DNA from: Rubrivivax gelatinosus IL144
GTDB lineage: Bacteria; Pseudomonadota; Gammaproteobacteria; Burkholderiales; Burkholderiaceae_C
Reading direction: 5' to 3'
Length of the DNA stretch: 64,000 nt
Assembly (NCBI RefSeq): GCF_000284255.1
Contig: NC_017075.1
Span: forward strand, 3,906,001-3,970,000
Shown: positions 54,949 through 63,078 of the stretch, one piece after another
Numbering within the stretch: position 1 is the stretch's first letter
Layout: each line of letters begins with the position of its first letter
Position numbers and translations under genes: made by a program
Notes under the pieces: generated by a model
What the model was told of the DNA's origin: nothing
Database searches by the model: none
Seen by the model: only the letters and a program-made list of their open reading frames with translations

Positions 54949-54970
54949 ATGTAAACAATATTGTTTACAT
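54949..54970. promoter_or_regulatory. Perfect 22-bp palindrome, probable HicB operator
   Basis: ATGTAAACAAT (54949-54959) is followed directly by its exact reverse complement (54960-54970). It is strikingly AT-rich for this genome and sits just before hicB. HicB proteins with an HTH bind such GTAAAC-type palindromes in their own promoters. Confidence 0.75.
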
Positions 54971-55007
54971 CAACAAGCTCCGCCGGAGCTAACCCACGGC
55001 TGAAGCT

Positions 55008-55340
55008 TCAGGCCGAGGCCATCGCCGAACACGCCTCGGCGCAGCGCCGGCAGGCGTCGGCGCAGCGGCGGCAGTGGTCGTGGTCGTGGCGCTCGCATTC
55101 GGCAGCGCAGCGGCGGCAGACGTCGGCACACAGCGCGGCGGCCGGGGCCAGGTAGTCGCTGCCGCGCATCAGGTAGGCCGCCACCAGGCGGCAGGCGGCG
55201 GCGCAGTCGAGGTCCAGCGCGATGCAGCGCGCCATCAGCGCGACGTCGCGCTCCTTCAGGCAGGCGGCGGTGCAACGTTCGCAGGCCTCGATGCAGGCGA
55301 GGCAGACGTCGAGGCCATAACGGCCGGAGTCGGGGGACAT
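55008..55340 (-). CDS. Cysteine-rich four-helix-bundle protein (DUF326, copper-storage type)
   Basis: 110 aa with about 17 cysteines arranged as CxxC or Cx3C pairs along four predicted helices (VCLACIEACERCTAAC, CIALDLDCAAAC, CADVCRRCAAEC, CRRCADACRRCAEAC), plus His residues in ERHDHDHC. This matches the Csp/DUF326 family, which loads many Cu(I) ions in the bundle core. There is no signal peptide, so it is a cytosolic Csp3-like form. ATG at 55340. Downstream of the YkgJ-type gene on the same strand. Confidence 0.9.
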   Translation of the reverse strand: MSPDSGRYGLDVCLACIEACERCTAACLKERDVALMARCIALDLDCAAACRLVAAYLMRGSDYLAPAAALCADVCRRCAAECERHDHDHCRRCADACRRCAEACSAMASA

Positions 55341-55452
55341 GGGCGGCTTTCGGCCCGCGGCGGCGGGCTGGGGTGGAGGGCAGGCGCCAGGCGCGCAGGG
55401 CCGTCCCCGGGCAAACGCCGCGCCCCGCCGGTGGCGGGCACGCCGGCCGCGA

Positions 55453-56226
55453 TCAGGCTGGCGGCCGCAGGCGGTCGAAGACCTGTTCCTGCTCGCCCGG
55501 CGGCAGCTCGTCGCAGCGTGCGCCGGCCAGCGGGTCTTCGCCCGCCCACCAGGCGGCGGCCGGGCCGGGGTGGTCCAGCGCCGTGACCAGCGCCTCGTTG
55601 AACTCGTAGACGCCCCAGGCCAGCCCGGCGTCGCGCAGCGAGGACTGCAGCGCACCTTGCACCAGCGCCCGCACCTGGCGGTGGCCGGCGCTGGCCGGCA
55701 CCTCGCTGCGGCGGCCGGCGGCGGCTTCGGCGCAAGCGCGCGCGTCGGTCGACGCGTGGCCGCGGCAGGCCAGCGGGCGCACCGGGTAGATGACGCAGAC
55801 GCCTTGCGCCAGGAAGGGGCAGCGCACCGGCTCGGCGACACGTTCGGCTTCGCTGCGGCGGTGCGTCCTGGCTTCGGCGGCACGCAAGGCGCCGACGAGG
55901 TCGATGCCGCGGTCGGCCAGCGGCGGCGCCACGCGGGCGAGGAAGTGCGCGGCCAGCAGCACCTCGGGCATGGTCGCGACGACGCGCAGATGGCAGCAGG
56001 TCGCACAGGCCTTGCGGCAGGCGACCGGCGGCTCGTCGGCGCAGCGCAGACGCACGTTGCCGTCGAAGGTGTCGAGCGCCTGCGCCATCAGGCGCTCGAC
56101 GCCGGCGGTGCTGCCGCGGCCCGCGGCCAGCGTGGCGGCCAGGGCACGGTGCAGCGCGCGGTAGAAGTCCAGGTCGTCGCCGGCGGGCAGATCGGCGTGG
56201 GCGGCGGAGGCGGTGTCGACGGTCAT
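55453..56226 (-). CDS. YkgJ-family cysteine-cluster protein
   Basis: 257 aa. The zinc- or iron-chelating cluster domain is shown by CRKACATCCHLRV (residues about 70-82), then CPFLAQGVCVIYPVRPLACRGHAS and a late cysteine (ARCDELPPGE). Function is unknown; related proteins are annotated as Fe/Zn-binding. ATG at 56226 (MTVDTAS) is preferred over distal in-frame starts. It lies 112 nt upstream of the copper-storage-type gene and diverges from the helicase. Confidence 0.88.
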   Translation of the reverse strand: MTVDTASAAHADLPAGDDLDFYRALHRALAATLAAGRGSTAGVERLMAQALDTFDGNVRLRCADEPPVACRKACATCCHLRVVATMPEVLLAAHFLARVAPPLADRGIDLVGALRAAEARTHRRSEAERVAEPVRCPFLAQGVCVIYPVRPLACRGHASTDARACAEAAAGRRSEVPASAGHRQVRALVQGALQSSLRDAGLAWGVYEFNEALVTALDHPGPAAAWWAGEDPLAGARCDELPPGEQEQVFDRLRPPA

Positions 56227-56336
56227 CGGCAGGTCTCGGCGCCGGCGGCGCGGCGGAGTCGGCACCTTAACCATGGCGCACGACGCCGGCTTTGCATCGG
56301 CGCAAGATCGCCGTGCCACTGGACGAAAATACAGCC

Positions 56337-58622
56337 GTGACCGACACGCCCGACGCCACCCCCGCCTACACCGTGCCGGTGCGCGCGCTGTGTGCGTTCG
56401 CGGCCAAGACCGGCGACCTGGACCTGCGCTTCACGCCAGCGCCCAGCGCCGCCGAAGGCGTGGCCGGCCACCGCCGCGTCGCCGCGCGCCGCGGCCCCGG
56501 GCACGAGAGCGAGGTCGCGCTGGAAGGCCGCTGGCAGCAGCTGCGCGTGCGCGGCCGCGCCGACGGCGTCGACCTGGGCCGGGCGCTGGTCGAGGAGGTC
56601 AAGACGCACCGCGGCCCGGTCGATCGCATCCCCGAGCACCACCGCGCGCTGCACCGCGCCCAGGCGCGGGTCTACGCCGCGCTGCTGGCCGCCGCGCACG
56701 CGCTGCCGCGTGTGACGGTGCGCGTGCTCTACTGGGACGTCGACCGCGAGAGCGAGACCACCTTCGACGAGACGCTGACCGCGGCCGAGCTGCAGGCCCA
56801 CTTCGAGGCGCTGTGCAGCCGCTTCGCCGCCTGGGCCGACGCCGAGATCGCGCACCGCGCCGCACGCGACGCCGCGCTCGCGGCGCTGGCCTGGCCGCAC
56901 GACGCTTTCCGCGCCGGCCAGCGTGAACTGGCGACCGCGGTCTACAACGCCGCGCGCGCCGGCCGGCCGCTGCTGGCCCAGGCGCCCACCGGCATCGGCA
57001 AGACGATGGCGACGTTGTTCCCGACGCTGAAGGCCCTGCCCGGCCAGCGCCTGGACCGCGTCTTCTTCCTCGCCGCCAAGACGCCCGGCCGGCGCCTGGC
57101 GCTGGACGCGCTGGCCGCGCTGCGCGCCGGCGGCGCACGCCCGCTGCGTGTGCTGCAGCTCGTCGCGCGCGACAAGGCCTGCGCCGAACCCGGCCGCGCC
57201 TGCCACGGCGACGACTGCCGGCTGGCGCGCGGCTTCTACGACCGCCTGCCGGCGGCGCGCCAGGCGGCGCTGGGCGCGCTGGAGCACGACCCCGAGGCGC
57301 TGCCCGCCGTCGCCGCCGACCACGCCGTCTGCCCCTACTACCTGGCGCAGGAGATGGCGCGCTGGGCCGACGTCGTCGTCGGCGACTTCAACTACGTCTT
57401 CGACTCCGGCGCGCTGCTGCACGCCTTGCTGCAGGAGAACGGCTGGCGCGCGGTGGCGCTGGTCGACGAGGCGCACAACCTCGTCTCGCGGGCACGCGAG
57501 ATGTACAGCGCGACGCTGGACGCCGCCGCCGTGCGCGCCGCCAAACGCAACGCGCCGGCCGCGCTGAAGCGCCCCGTCGAACGCGTGGCGCGTGCGCTGG
57601 GCGCGCTGGCGAAAGCCGGCGACGCGCCGTTCGAGGTCGCCGACGCCGCGCCCGACAAGCTGCTCGACGCGCTGCGCAACTACATCTCGGCGGCCAGCGA
57701 GCTGGCGGTGCAGCAGCCCACCGCGCTGGCCGGCGACGCGCTGCAGCTGCACTTCGACGCGCTGCGTTTCGCCGAACTGGCCGAGCTGCTGGACCCGGCG
57801 ACCAGCCAGTTCGACCTGACGCGCCGCCCCAGCGCGCGCGGCCATCCCGAGGCCGTGGCCTGCGTGCGCTGCGTCGTGCCGGCGCCGTTCATCAAGCCGC
57901 GTTTCGAGGCCCTGCACACCGCGGTGCTGTTCTCGGCGACGCTGGCGCCGGCGCCCTACCAGCGCGACCTGCTCGGCCTGGGCGAAGGCGCGGCCTGGCT
58001 GGACTGCGAGTCGCCGTTCGACGCCGCGCAGCTGGCGGTGCGCATCGCGCCGCTGTCCACGCGTTATGCCGACCGCGAGGCTTCGCTGGCGCCGCTGGCG
58101 GCGCTAATCGCGCGCCAGTACGCCGAGATGCCGGGCAACTACCTCGCCTTCTTCAGCAGCTTCGACTACCTGGAACGCACCGCCACCGCGCTGCAGGCCG
58201 CCGCGCCCGAGCTGCCGCTGCGCTGCCAGCAGCGTCGCATGGACGAAGCCGAACGCCGCGCCTTCATCGATTCCTTCGCCGAAGGCGGGCGCCAGGTCGG
58301 CCTGGCGGTGCTGGGCGGCGCCTTCGGCGAAGGCATCGACCTGCCGGGCTCGCGCCTCGTGGGCGCCTTCGTCGCGACGCTGGGCCTGCCGCCGGTGGAC
58401 GCCGTGCAGGAGGCGATGAAAGCGCGGCTGGAAGCGCGCTTCGGCGCCGGCTGGGCCTACACCTACCTCGTGCCCGGGCTGCAGAAGGTGGTGCAGGCCG
58501 CCGGGCGCGTGATCCGCACACCGGAGGACCGCGGCGTGCTGCACCTCGTCGACGACCGTTTCGGCCGCGCCGAGGTCCGGGCGCTGCTGCCCGGGTGGTG
58601 GCGGGTGCGGCGGGGCGGCTGA
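56337..58622 (+). CDS. DinG/Rad3-type Fe-S helicase with N-terminal PD-(D/E)xK nuclease-like domain
   Basis: 761 aa. Residues about 1-165 look like a RecB-type nuclease domain (VRGRADGVDLGRALVEEVKTHRGPVDRI, with the D...ExK signature). The helicase follows: Walker A APTGIGKTMATLFP (about 213-226), four cysteines for a [4Fe-4S] cluster (DKACAEPGRACHGDDC and AVCPYY), DEAH box VDEAHNLVSRAREMY, and motifs V-VI ending QAAGRVIRTPEDRG. XPD-like enzymes unwind DNA 5'-3'. The start is taken as GTG 56337; a TTG at 56292 and a GTG at 56313 are alternatives. Confidence 0.88.
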   Translation: MTDTPDATPAYTVPVRALCAFAAKTGDLDLRFTPAPSAAEGVAGHRRVAARRGPGHESEVALEGRWQQLRVRGRADGVDLGRALVEEVKTHRGPVDRIPEHHRALHRAQARVYAALLAAAHALPRVTVRVLYWDVDRESETTFDETLTAAELQAHFEALCSRFAAWADAEIAHRAARDAALAALAWPHDAFRAGQRELATAVYNAARAGRPLLAQAPTGIGKTMATLFPTLKALPGQRLDRVFFLAAKTPGRRLALDALAALRAGGARPLRVLQLVARDKACAEPGRACHGDDCRLARGFYDRLPAARQAALGALEHDPEALPAVAADHAVCPYYLAQEMARWADVVVGDFNYVFDSGALLHALLQENGWRAVALVDEAHNLVSRAREMYSATLDAAAVRAAKRNAPAALKRPVERVARALGALAKAGDAPFEVADAAPDKLLDALRNYISAASELAVQQPTALAGDALQLHFDALRFAELAELLDPATSQFDLTRRPSARGHPEAVACVRCVVPAPFIKPRFEALHTAVLFSATLAPAPYQRDLLGLGEGAAWLDCESPFDAAQLAVRIAPLSTRYADREASLAPLAALIARQYAEMPGNYLAFFSSFDYLERTATALQAAAPELPLRCQQRRMDEAERRAFIDSFAEGGRQVGLAVLGGAFGEGIDLPGSRLVGAFVATLGLPPVDAVQEAMKARLEARFGAGWAYTYLVPGLQKVVQAAGRVIRTPEDRGVLHLVDDRFGRAEVRALLPGWWRVRRGG

Positions 58623-58809
58623 GACAACAGGACGTCGTGCAGGCGCGAACGCCGGGCCGGCCGTTGCTGGTGATCCCGGCGTCGGGCACCTGAGCCAACC
58701 ACGGCGATGCGCCTATCGCCCAAAACCGATATTGTCACGATATCTGCACGTCGCCGTCTGGCAACGCCCGCGCAACGGCGGCCACCGCCTGAGCTAGGAA
58801 AGCGCGTAG
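58623..58809. other. Non-coding gap before the hipA relic, with vestigial operator-like repeats
   Basis: No supportable gene. It contains GATAT (58728-58732) / ATATC (58740-58744) around 7 nt, also readable as two CGATAT direct repeats. Such dyads precede hipBA operons, so this may be a leftover operator. No hipB coding sequence could be recovered here. Confidence 0.35.
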
Positions 58810-59158
58810 CTTGCTTCGCCGAGAGCGCGGCCGCTGTCGCTGTCGCTGCCGATCACGCCCGATCGGGTCGTCGCCGGGCCTGTCGTCGGCCACTTCTTCG
58901 ACAACCTGCTGCCCGACGACGAGCGCATCCGGCGGCGCATCGGGGCCCGTTTTCGTGTCGGCTCGACCGAAGCGTTCGAGCTGCTCCAGGCGATCGGGCG
59001 CGACTGCGTCGGCGCCGGTCGCTCAGGTCGAGCCGGCGATCGCGGCCGTCGAGGCGGAGTTGCAGGCAGGCTTCCCGCCACGCACCGCCGACTCCATCTT
59101 CGCCGGCCTGCGGCAGCAGGTCGTGGCCTGGGAACGAGGGCTGGCCGAGGTCGGCTGA
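58810..59158 (+). pseudogene. hipA-type toxin kinase relic (internal deletion plus frameshift)
   Basis: Frame starting at 58810 reads LASPRARPLSLSLPI then VVGHFFDNLLPDDERIRRRI and STEAFELLQAIGRDCVGA, which is the N-terminal region of HipA. A TAG stands directly before it at 58807-58809, where family members usually have Trp. At about 59022 the reading shifts frame to PAIAAVEAELQAGFPPRTADSIFAGLRQQV, the HipA C-terminal end, closing with TGA at 59156-59158. The roughly 250-300 residue kinase core in between is gone. No full-length product is possible. Confidence 0.75.
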
Positions 59159-59182
59159 ACCTCGGGCGCCGGCCGCCGATGC

Positions 59183-59941
59183 TCAGCGGATGAACGCGTC
59201 GTACCCGGTCTTCAGGATCAGCGCCGCGACGACGACGATGAACACGTGGCGCACGAAGCCGGCGCCGTGTTTGAGCGCAAGCCGCGAGCCGATCAGGCTG
59301 CCGGCGACGTTGGCCACCGCCATCGTCAGGCCGATGTGCCACCAGACGTGGCCCTTGGCGGCGAAGAGGCCGATCGCGGCCAGGTTCGTCGCCACGTTCA
59401 GCAGCTTGGCCGAGGCCGAGGCGTTGAGGAAGTCGTAGCCCAGGAGGCGCACGAACAGGAAGATGAAGAAGCTGCCGGTGCCCGGGCCGAAGAAGCCGTC
59501 GTAGAAGCCGATGACCAGGCCGATGGCCGAGGCGCCGGCGATCTCGGCGCTGCGCGAGGCGATCGGCGCGTGGTGCTGGCCCAGGTCCTTGCGCGCCACG
59601 GTGTAGAGCAGCACGGCCAGCAGGATCAGCGGCAGCGCCTTGCGCAGGAAAGCCGGGTCGACCAGCGTCACCGCCCAGGCGCCGAGCAGCCCGCCGACGA
59701 GCGCCGCGCCCGCCGCCGGCCCGAGTACCGCCCAGCGCAGGTCCACACGCCGCGCGTACTGCCAGCAGGCGAACGAGGTGCCCCAGACCGACGCACTCTT
59801 GTTGGTGCCGAACAGCGTGGCCGCCGGCGCCTGCGGGTAGGCGGCGAACAGCGCCGGCACGAGGATCAGCCCGCCGCCGCCGACGATGGAGTCGACGAGG
59901 CCGGCGAAGAACGAAGCGAAGGTGACGAGAGCGAGGTCCAT
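59183..59941 (-). CDS. TauE/SafE (TSUP) family permease, YfcA-like
   Basis: 252 aa, about eight membrane helices. The signature SFFAGLVDSIVGGGGLILVPAL opens the first repeat and GFYDGFFGPGTGSFFIFLFVRLLGYDFLNASASAKLLNVATN the second, as in YfcA. Presumed export or uptake of small sulfur or organic anions; unproven. ATG at 59941. It is divergent from the S4 gene and is the second TSUP gene of the window (the first at 27158 belongs to a different subgroup). Confidence 0.93.
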   Translation of the reverse strand: MDLALVTFASFFAGLVDSIVGGGGLILVPALFAAYPQAPAATLFGTNKSASVWGTSFACWQYARRVDLRWAVLGPAAGAALVGGLLGAWAVTLVDPAFLRKALPLILLAVLLYTVARKDLGQHHAPIASRSAEIAGASAIGLVIGFYDGFFGPGTGSFFIFLFVRLLGYDFLNASASAKLLNVATNLAAIGLFAAKGHVWWHIGLTMAVANVAGSLIGSRLALKHGAGFVRHVFIVVVAALILKTGYDAFIR

Positions 59942-60052
59942 CGGGAAGCGGCGGCCCCGCAGGCGGGGCGAACAGTCGGATCGAAGAGGCGCGGCCGCGC
60001 GCGCCGGCCGTCGGGCGACGGCGGGCGCGCATTGTCTCAGGGCGCCACAGGG

Positions 60053-60058
60053 GACAAT
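60053..60058 (+). promoter_or_regulatory. GACAAT -10-like element directly before the S4 gene
   Basis: GACAAT ends 8 nt before ATG 60066, so a transcript starting from it would have almost no leader. Same arrangement as before DUF1841. Confidence 0.35.
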
Positions 60059-60065
60059 CGGCACG

Positions 60066-60287
60066 ATGGACACGACCGACTTCGCCCTGCGCGGCGACTA
60101 CATCACGCTGGACGCGCTGCTCAAGGCCACCGGCTGGGCTTCCAGCGGCGGCGACGCCAAGGCCGCCATCGCCGACGGCCGCGCCGTGGTCAACGGCGAA
60201 GCCGAAACGCGCCGCGGGCGCAAGCTGCGCGCCGGCGACGTCGTCGAGTTCGACGGCCACCGCGCGGCGATCCAGGCCGCCGCCTGA
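60066..60287 (+). CDS. S4-domain RNA-binding protein (YbcJ/YaaA-like)
   Basis: 73 aa consisting of one S4 domain: YITLDALLKATGWASSGGDAKAAIADGRAVVNGEAETRRGRKLRAGDVVEF. Small stand-alone S4 proteins bind structured RNA, probably in translation or ribosome assembly. The next gene starts 11 nt later. Confidence 0.92.
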   Translation: MDTTDFALRGDYITLDALLKATGWASSGGDAKAAIADGRAVVNGEAETRRGRKLRAGDVVEFDGHRAAIQAAA

Positions 60288-60298
60288 AGGAGCCGCCG

Positions 60299-61612
60299 AT
60301 GGCGCTGGACCTCACCGCCCTGCTGGCCGAGCCGCTGCCCGCCACGACCAAAGGCCTGGCCGCCCGCGCGGTGGGCCGGCCGCTGGCCGATCTCGGCTCG
60401 CTGCGCCTGACGCTGACGGGCGGCGAGCTGCCGTGGCCGGTGGCCGTGCTGAAAGACTCGGCACTGGCGCACAACAGCGCCTGGATGCGCGACTTCTGCG
60501 CCCGCGCCGGCGTCAGCCTCTGCCCGCACGGCAAGACGACGATGGCGCCGCAGCTCTTCGAGCGCCAGCTCGCCGACGGCGCCTGGGGCCTGACCGCCGC
60601 CACCGCGGCCCACGTGCGCAGCTACCGCCGCTTCGGCGTGCCGCGCGTGCTGCTGGCCAACCAGCTGGTCGGCGCGGCCAACGTCGACCTCGTGCTGGCC
60701 GAACTGGCCGCCGACCCGGGTTTCGACTGCTACACGCTGGTCGACTCCGAAGCCGCGCTGGCCGAGCTGCTGGCCGGGCTGGCGCGCCGGCCGATCGGCC
60801 GGCCGCTGCAGGTGCTGCTGGAACTGGGCGCGCCGGGCGCACGCACCGGCGTGCGCGGGCGCGACGCCGCGCTGGCGCTGGGCCGTGCGATCCGCGCCGC
60901 CGCGCCGGCCGTCGTGCTGCGCGGCATCGAAGCCTACGAAGGCGTCGTGCCGGGCGACGGCGAAGCCGCAGTCGAACTGGCGGCGCTGATGCTGATCGAG
61001 CGGATCGGCGACACCGCCGCGGCCGGCGTCGCCGAGGGCTGGTTCGCGCCCGGCGAGCTGATCGTCTCGGCCGGCGGCTCGCAGTTCTTCGACCTGGCGG
61101 CCCAGGTGCTGGCGGCGGTGGCCGCGCGCCCCGGCGGCCCGGCGGTGCGCCCGGTGCTGCGCAGCGGCTGCTACCTGTCGCACGATGCGCTGCACTACGA
61201 ACGTATGCAGGCCCGGCTGCGCCAGCGCGCCGGCGCGGCCTGGGGCCGCGGCCCGGGGCTGCGCAACGCGCTGGAGGTCTGGACCGTCGTGCAGTCGGTG
61301 CCCGAACCCGGCCGCGCGATCTGCGCCGCCGGCAAACGCGACCTGTCGCACGACCTGATGCTGCCGCAGCCGGTGGGATGGTGGCCGGCCGGCGAAGCGG
61401 CGCCGCGGTCGGTTCCCTCGGGGATCAAGACCGTGGCGCTGTCGGATCAGCACGCCTGGGTGGACGCGGCCGACGGCGCGATGCCCTGGCGCGTCGGCGA
61501 CCTGGTCGGTTTCGGCGTCGGCCATCCGTGCACGACCTTCGACCGCTGGGGGCTGCTCTACACGGTCGACGACGGGTATCGGGTGACGGGCGGGGTGAGG
61601 ACGTTCTTCTGA
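60299..61612 (+). CDS. D-serine dehydratase / amino-acid deaminase-like PLP enzyme (alanine-racemase-type fold)
   Basis: 437 aa. The PLP lysine is Lys79 in LCPHGKTTMAPQLF. The TIM-barrel part continues to about residue 290 and a C-terminal beta domain ends with the zinc-site motif GVGHPCTTFDRW. This pattern fits DSD1-like D-serine ammonia-lyases and related D-threonine aldolases; which D-amino acid is used is open. An AAGGAG ribosome-binding site lies 6 nt before ATG 60299. It follows the S4 gene closely. Confidence 0.9.
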   Translation: MALDLTALLAEPLPATTKGLAARAVGRPLADLGSLRLTLTGGELPWPVAVLKDSALAHNSAWMRDFCARAGVSLCPHGKTTMAPQLFERQLADGAWGLTAATAAHVRSYRRFGVPRVLLANQLVGAANVDLVLAELAADPGFDCYTLVDSEAALAELLAGLARRPIGRPLQVLLELGAPGARTGVRGRDAALALGRAIRAAAPAVVLRGIEAYEGVVPGDGEAAVELAALMLIERIGDTAAAGVAEGWFAPGELIVSAGGSQFFDLAAQVLAAVAARPGGPAVRPVLRSGCYLSHDALHYERMQARLRQRAGAAWGRGPGLRNALEVWTVVQSVPEPGRAICAAGKRDLSHDLMLPQPVGWWPAGEAAPRSVPSGIKTVALSDQHAWVDAADGAMPWRVGDLVGFGVGHPCTTFDRWGLLYTVDDGYRVTGGVRTFF

Positions 61613-61616
61613 ACTT

Positions 61617-61630
61617 CCTCGGCACCGAGG
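61617..61630. terminator. Hairpin after the D-amino-acid enzyme gene
   Basis: CCTCGG and CCGAGG with a 2-nt centre, 4 nt after the stop codon. GC-rich stem without a U-tract; a weak terminator candidate. It lies at the boundary where base composition begins to drop. Confidence 0.35.
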
Positions 61631-61683
61631 CGGATCCACGGCGACACCGATGCCTCGGTTGAGAGATTCGTTGGAGTGAGCCG

Positions 61684-62229
61684 ATGCCGATCGAAACCGC
61701 ACGCTTGAATCTGCTGACGCCGGAGAAAGTGTCCGCCGAGGCGGTGCAGCGCTACTTCGTCGCCAACCGGGCGTTCCTGGCTCACTGGGAGCCGAGACGG
61801 CCGGACGATTACTACGATCTGCCGACGATTTCGAAGATGGTCGAGACGCAGCAGGAACAGTTCCGCGCGCGCACCGGCGTCAACTTCTACCTCACGCGGC
61901 AGGGGAGCGCGGAGGTCATCGGCACCATCGGGTTCTCGAACATCGTCTACGGCTGCTTCCTGTCGTGCTTCCTGGGTTATCGCTCGAGCCAGGGCAACGA
62001 GGGCCAGGGACTGATGCAGGAAGCGCTGAGGGCGGCGATCCAGTGGGTATTCGACTCAATCGCGCTGCATCGCATCGAAGCGAACGTGATGCCGCGAAAT
62101 CTGGCGTCGAAGCGGGTGCTGGAACGGCTCGGTTTCGAGCTGGAAGGCAGTAGCCGGAGATATCTGAAGATCAACGACGTCTGGGAAGATCATCAGCATT
62201 ACGTGCTGTTGAACGAGGGCGTCGAGTAG
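61684..62229 (+). CDS. GNAT-family acetyltransferase, RimJ/RimL type
   Basis: 181 aa. The fold is shown by LNLLTPEKVSAEAVQRYFVANRAFLAHWEPRRP, the acetyl-CoA loop region YRSSQGNEGQGLMQEALRAAIQWVF and RIEANVMPRNLASKRVLERLGFELEG, ending KINDVWEDHQHYVLL, as in ribosomal-protein N-acetyltransferases. Base composition is clearly lower in GC than genes to its left, suggesting transfer. It stands alone, with 78 nt to the DUF6404 gene. Confidence 0.92.
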   Translation: MPIETARLNLLTPEKVSAEAVQRYFVANRAFLAHWEPRRPDDYYDLPTISKMVETQQEQFRARTGVNFYLTRQGSAEVIGTIGFSNIVYGCFLSCFLGYRSSQGNEGQGLMQEALRAAIQWVFDSIALHRIEANVMPRNLASKRVLERLGFELEGSSRRYLKINDVWEDHQHYVLLNEGVE

Positions 62230-62307
62230 CGGGGTTCCCAGGGCAGAATCAAACAGGCGCCTGCGCGGCACCGTCGACAAGGTCCAGGCGCAAAGTACGG
62301 AGGATCC

Positions 62308-62700
62308 GTGAGCGATTTCGAAGCCAAGCGTGAGACAGCACTTCGCCTTCTCAAGGCGACAGGAATCACCGAATCCAACTACCGCCCGCCGCTTCTGCGC
62401 CTCTTGTGGCGCCTGGGGTTTCAGGTTCGTCCACCGCACTTCGCCAGTTTCGGCGCCACGGCCGTATTCGCCGGTTCGTTTTTCGCCATCGGCTGGGGAG
62501 CCCTGATGTGGCTGCTGGTGTGGCACAGCGCAGGCATGCCCCCGATGGCCGCCTTGGGTTCGAGCGCCATCGCGGGTGTCGTCTTCGGTCTGGTGATGAG
62601 CGCGTACTACGCCTACGGTCGCAAGAAGCACCGCTTGCCGGACTGGGACAGCCTTGGCATCACCAGACTCCGGCAGACAGCCAATACCCACAGCGGCTGA
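62308..62700 (+). CDS. DUF6404 family membrane protein
   Basis: 130 aa. A soluble start (FEAKRETALRLLKATGITESNYRPPLLRLLWRLGFQVRPPHFASF) matches the DUF6404 family, followed by two membrane helices (about 50-72 and 80-103) and a polar tail. Function is unknown. GTG at 62308 follows a strong GGAGG ribosome-binding site by 5 nt. Confidence 0.85.
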   Translation: MSDFEAKRETALRLLKATGITESNYRPPLLRLLWRLGFQVRPPHFASFGATAVFAGSFFAIGWGALMWLLVWHSAGMPPMAALGSSAIAGVVFGLVMSAYYAYGRKKHRLPDWDSLGITRLRQTANTHSG

Positions 62701-63078
62701 AGCCGCCGGAGCCGCCCTTAGCCCTTCTGGACTTCGTTGACGGCTGTACCGCCGCGCGTGCCACCGCAGTAGCGTGCCGCGGTCACCGGGTGGCCGCGGC
62801 AGGAGGCAGGGGCGGCTCGCTCGGCATGGCTGCCCTCCCCTCGAAGGCGGGTTACGGGCTTGGCGGGGGCAGTCGGGCGGCTCAGAATCATCTGTAACGG
62901 ACGCCGCTTTGGGCCTCATTTTTACGCCTGCGGAACAGCCGGCTCGACGACGGAAACTCAAATACAGCAAAGACTTGAGTCGCTAGTCGAGCGCCTGTTA
63001 CGCGAGCGTTGGGCGTGATAAACAGCATCGCACGCCGCATACAACACGTTAGGTTCCACAGTCATCGCGAGGAGACAC
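62701..63078. other. Gene-free region with hairpins and integron-like recombination motifs
   Basis: 378 bp without a supportable gene. It holds a strong hairpin (62775-62801), a dyad ACTCAA / TTGAGT near 62957-62982, and two GTTRRRY core-type sites: GTTGGGC at 63008-63014, preceded by the attC-like ttacgcgagc, and GTTAGGT at 63048-63054. A gaggaga ribosome-binding site for the next gene is at the right end. GC falls from left to right across it. Confidence 0.5.
62775..62801. repeat. Strong intergenic hairpin
   Basis: TGCCGCGG (62775-62782) and CCGCGGCA (62794-62801) form an 8-bp perfect stem with a loop that is itself partly self-complementary. It is 75 nt past the DUF6404 stop, so either a distant terminator or a REP-type element. 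Confidence 0.45.

Noticed and set aside
54971..55007. A hicA toxin gene next to hicB
   Set aside because: The gap is only 37 bp and no overlapping frame encodes a HicA-like sequence.
58707..59438. 243-codon open frame across the hipA relic
   Set aside because: Its translation is Arg-rich noise crossing into the antisense of the permease gene; the HipA similarity lies in other frames.
61618..61683. attC-like site before the acetyltransferase (gttggag)
   Set aside because: The heptamer breaks the GTTRRRY rule and there is no matching left arm.
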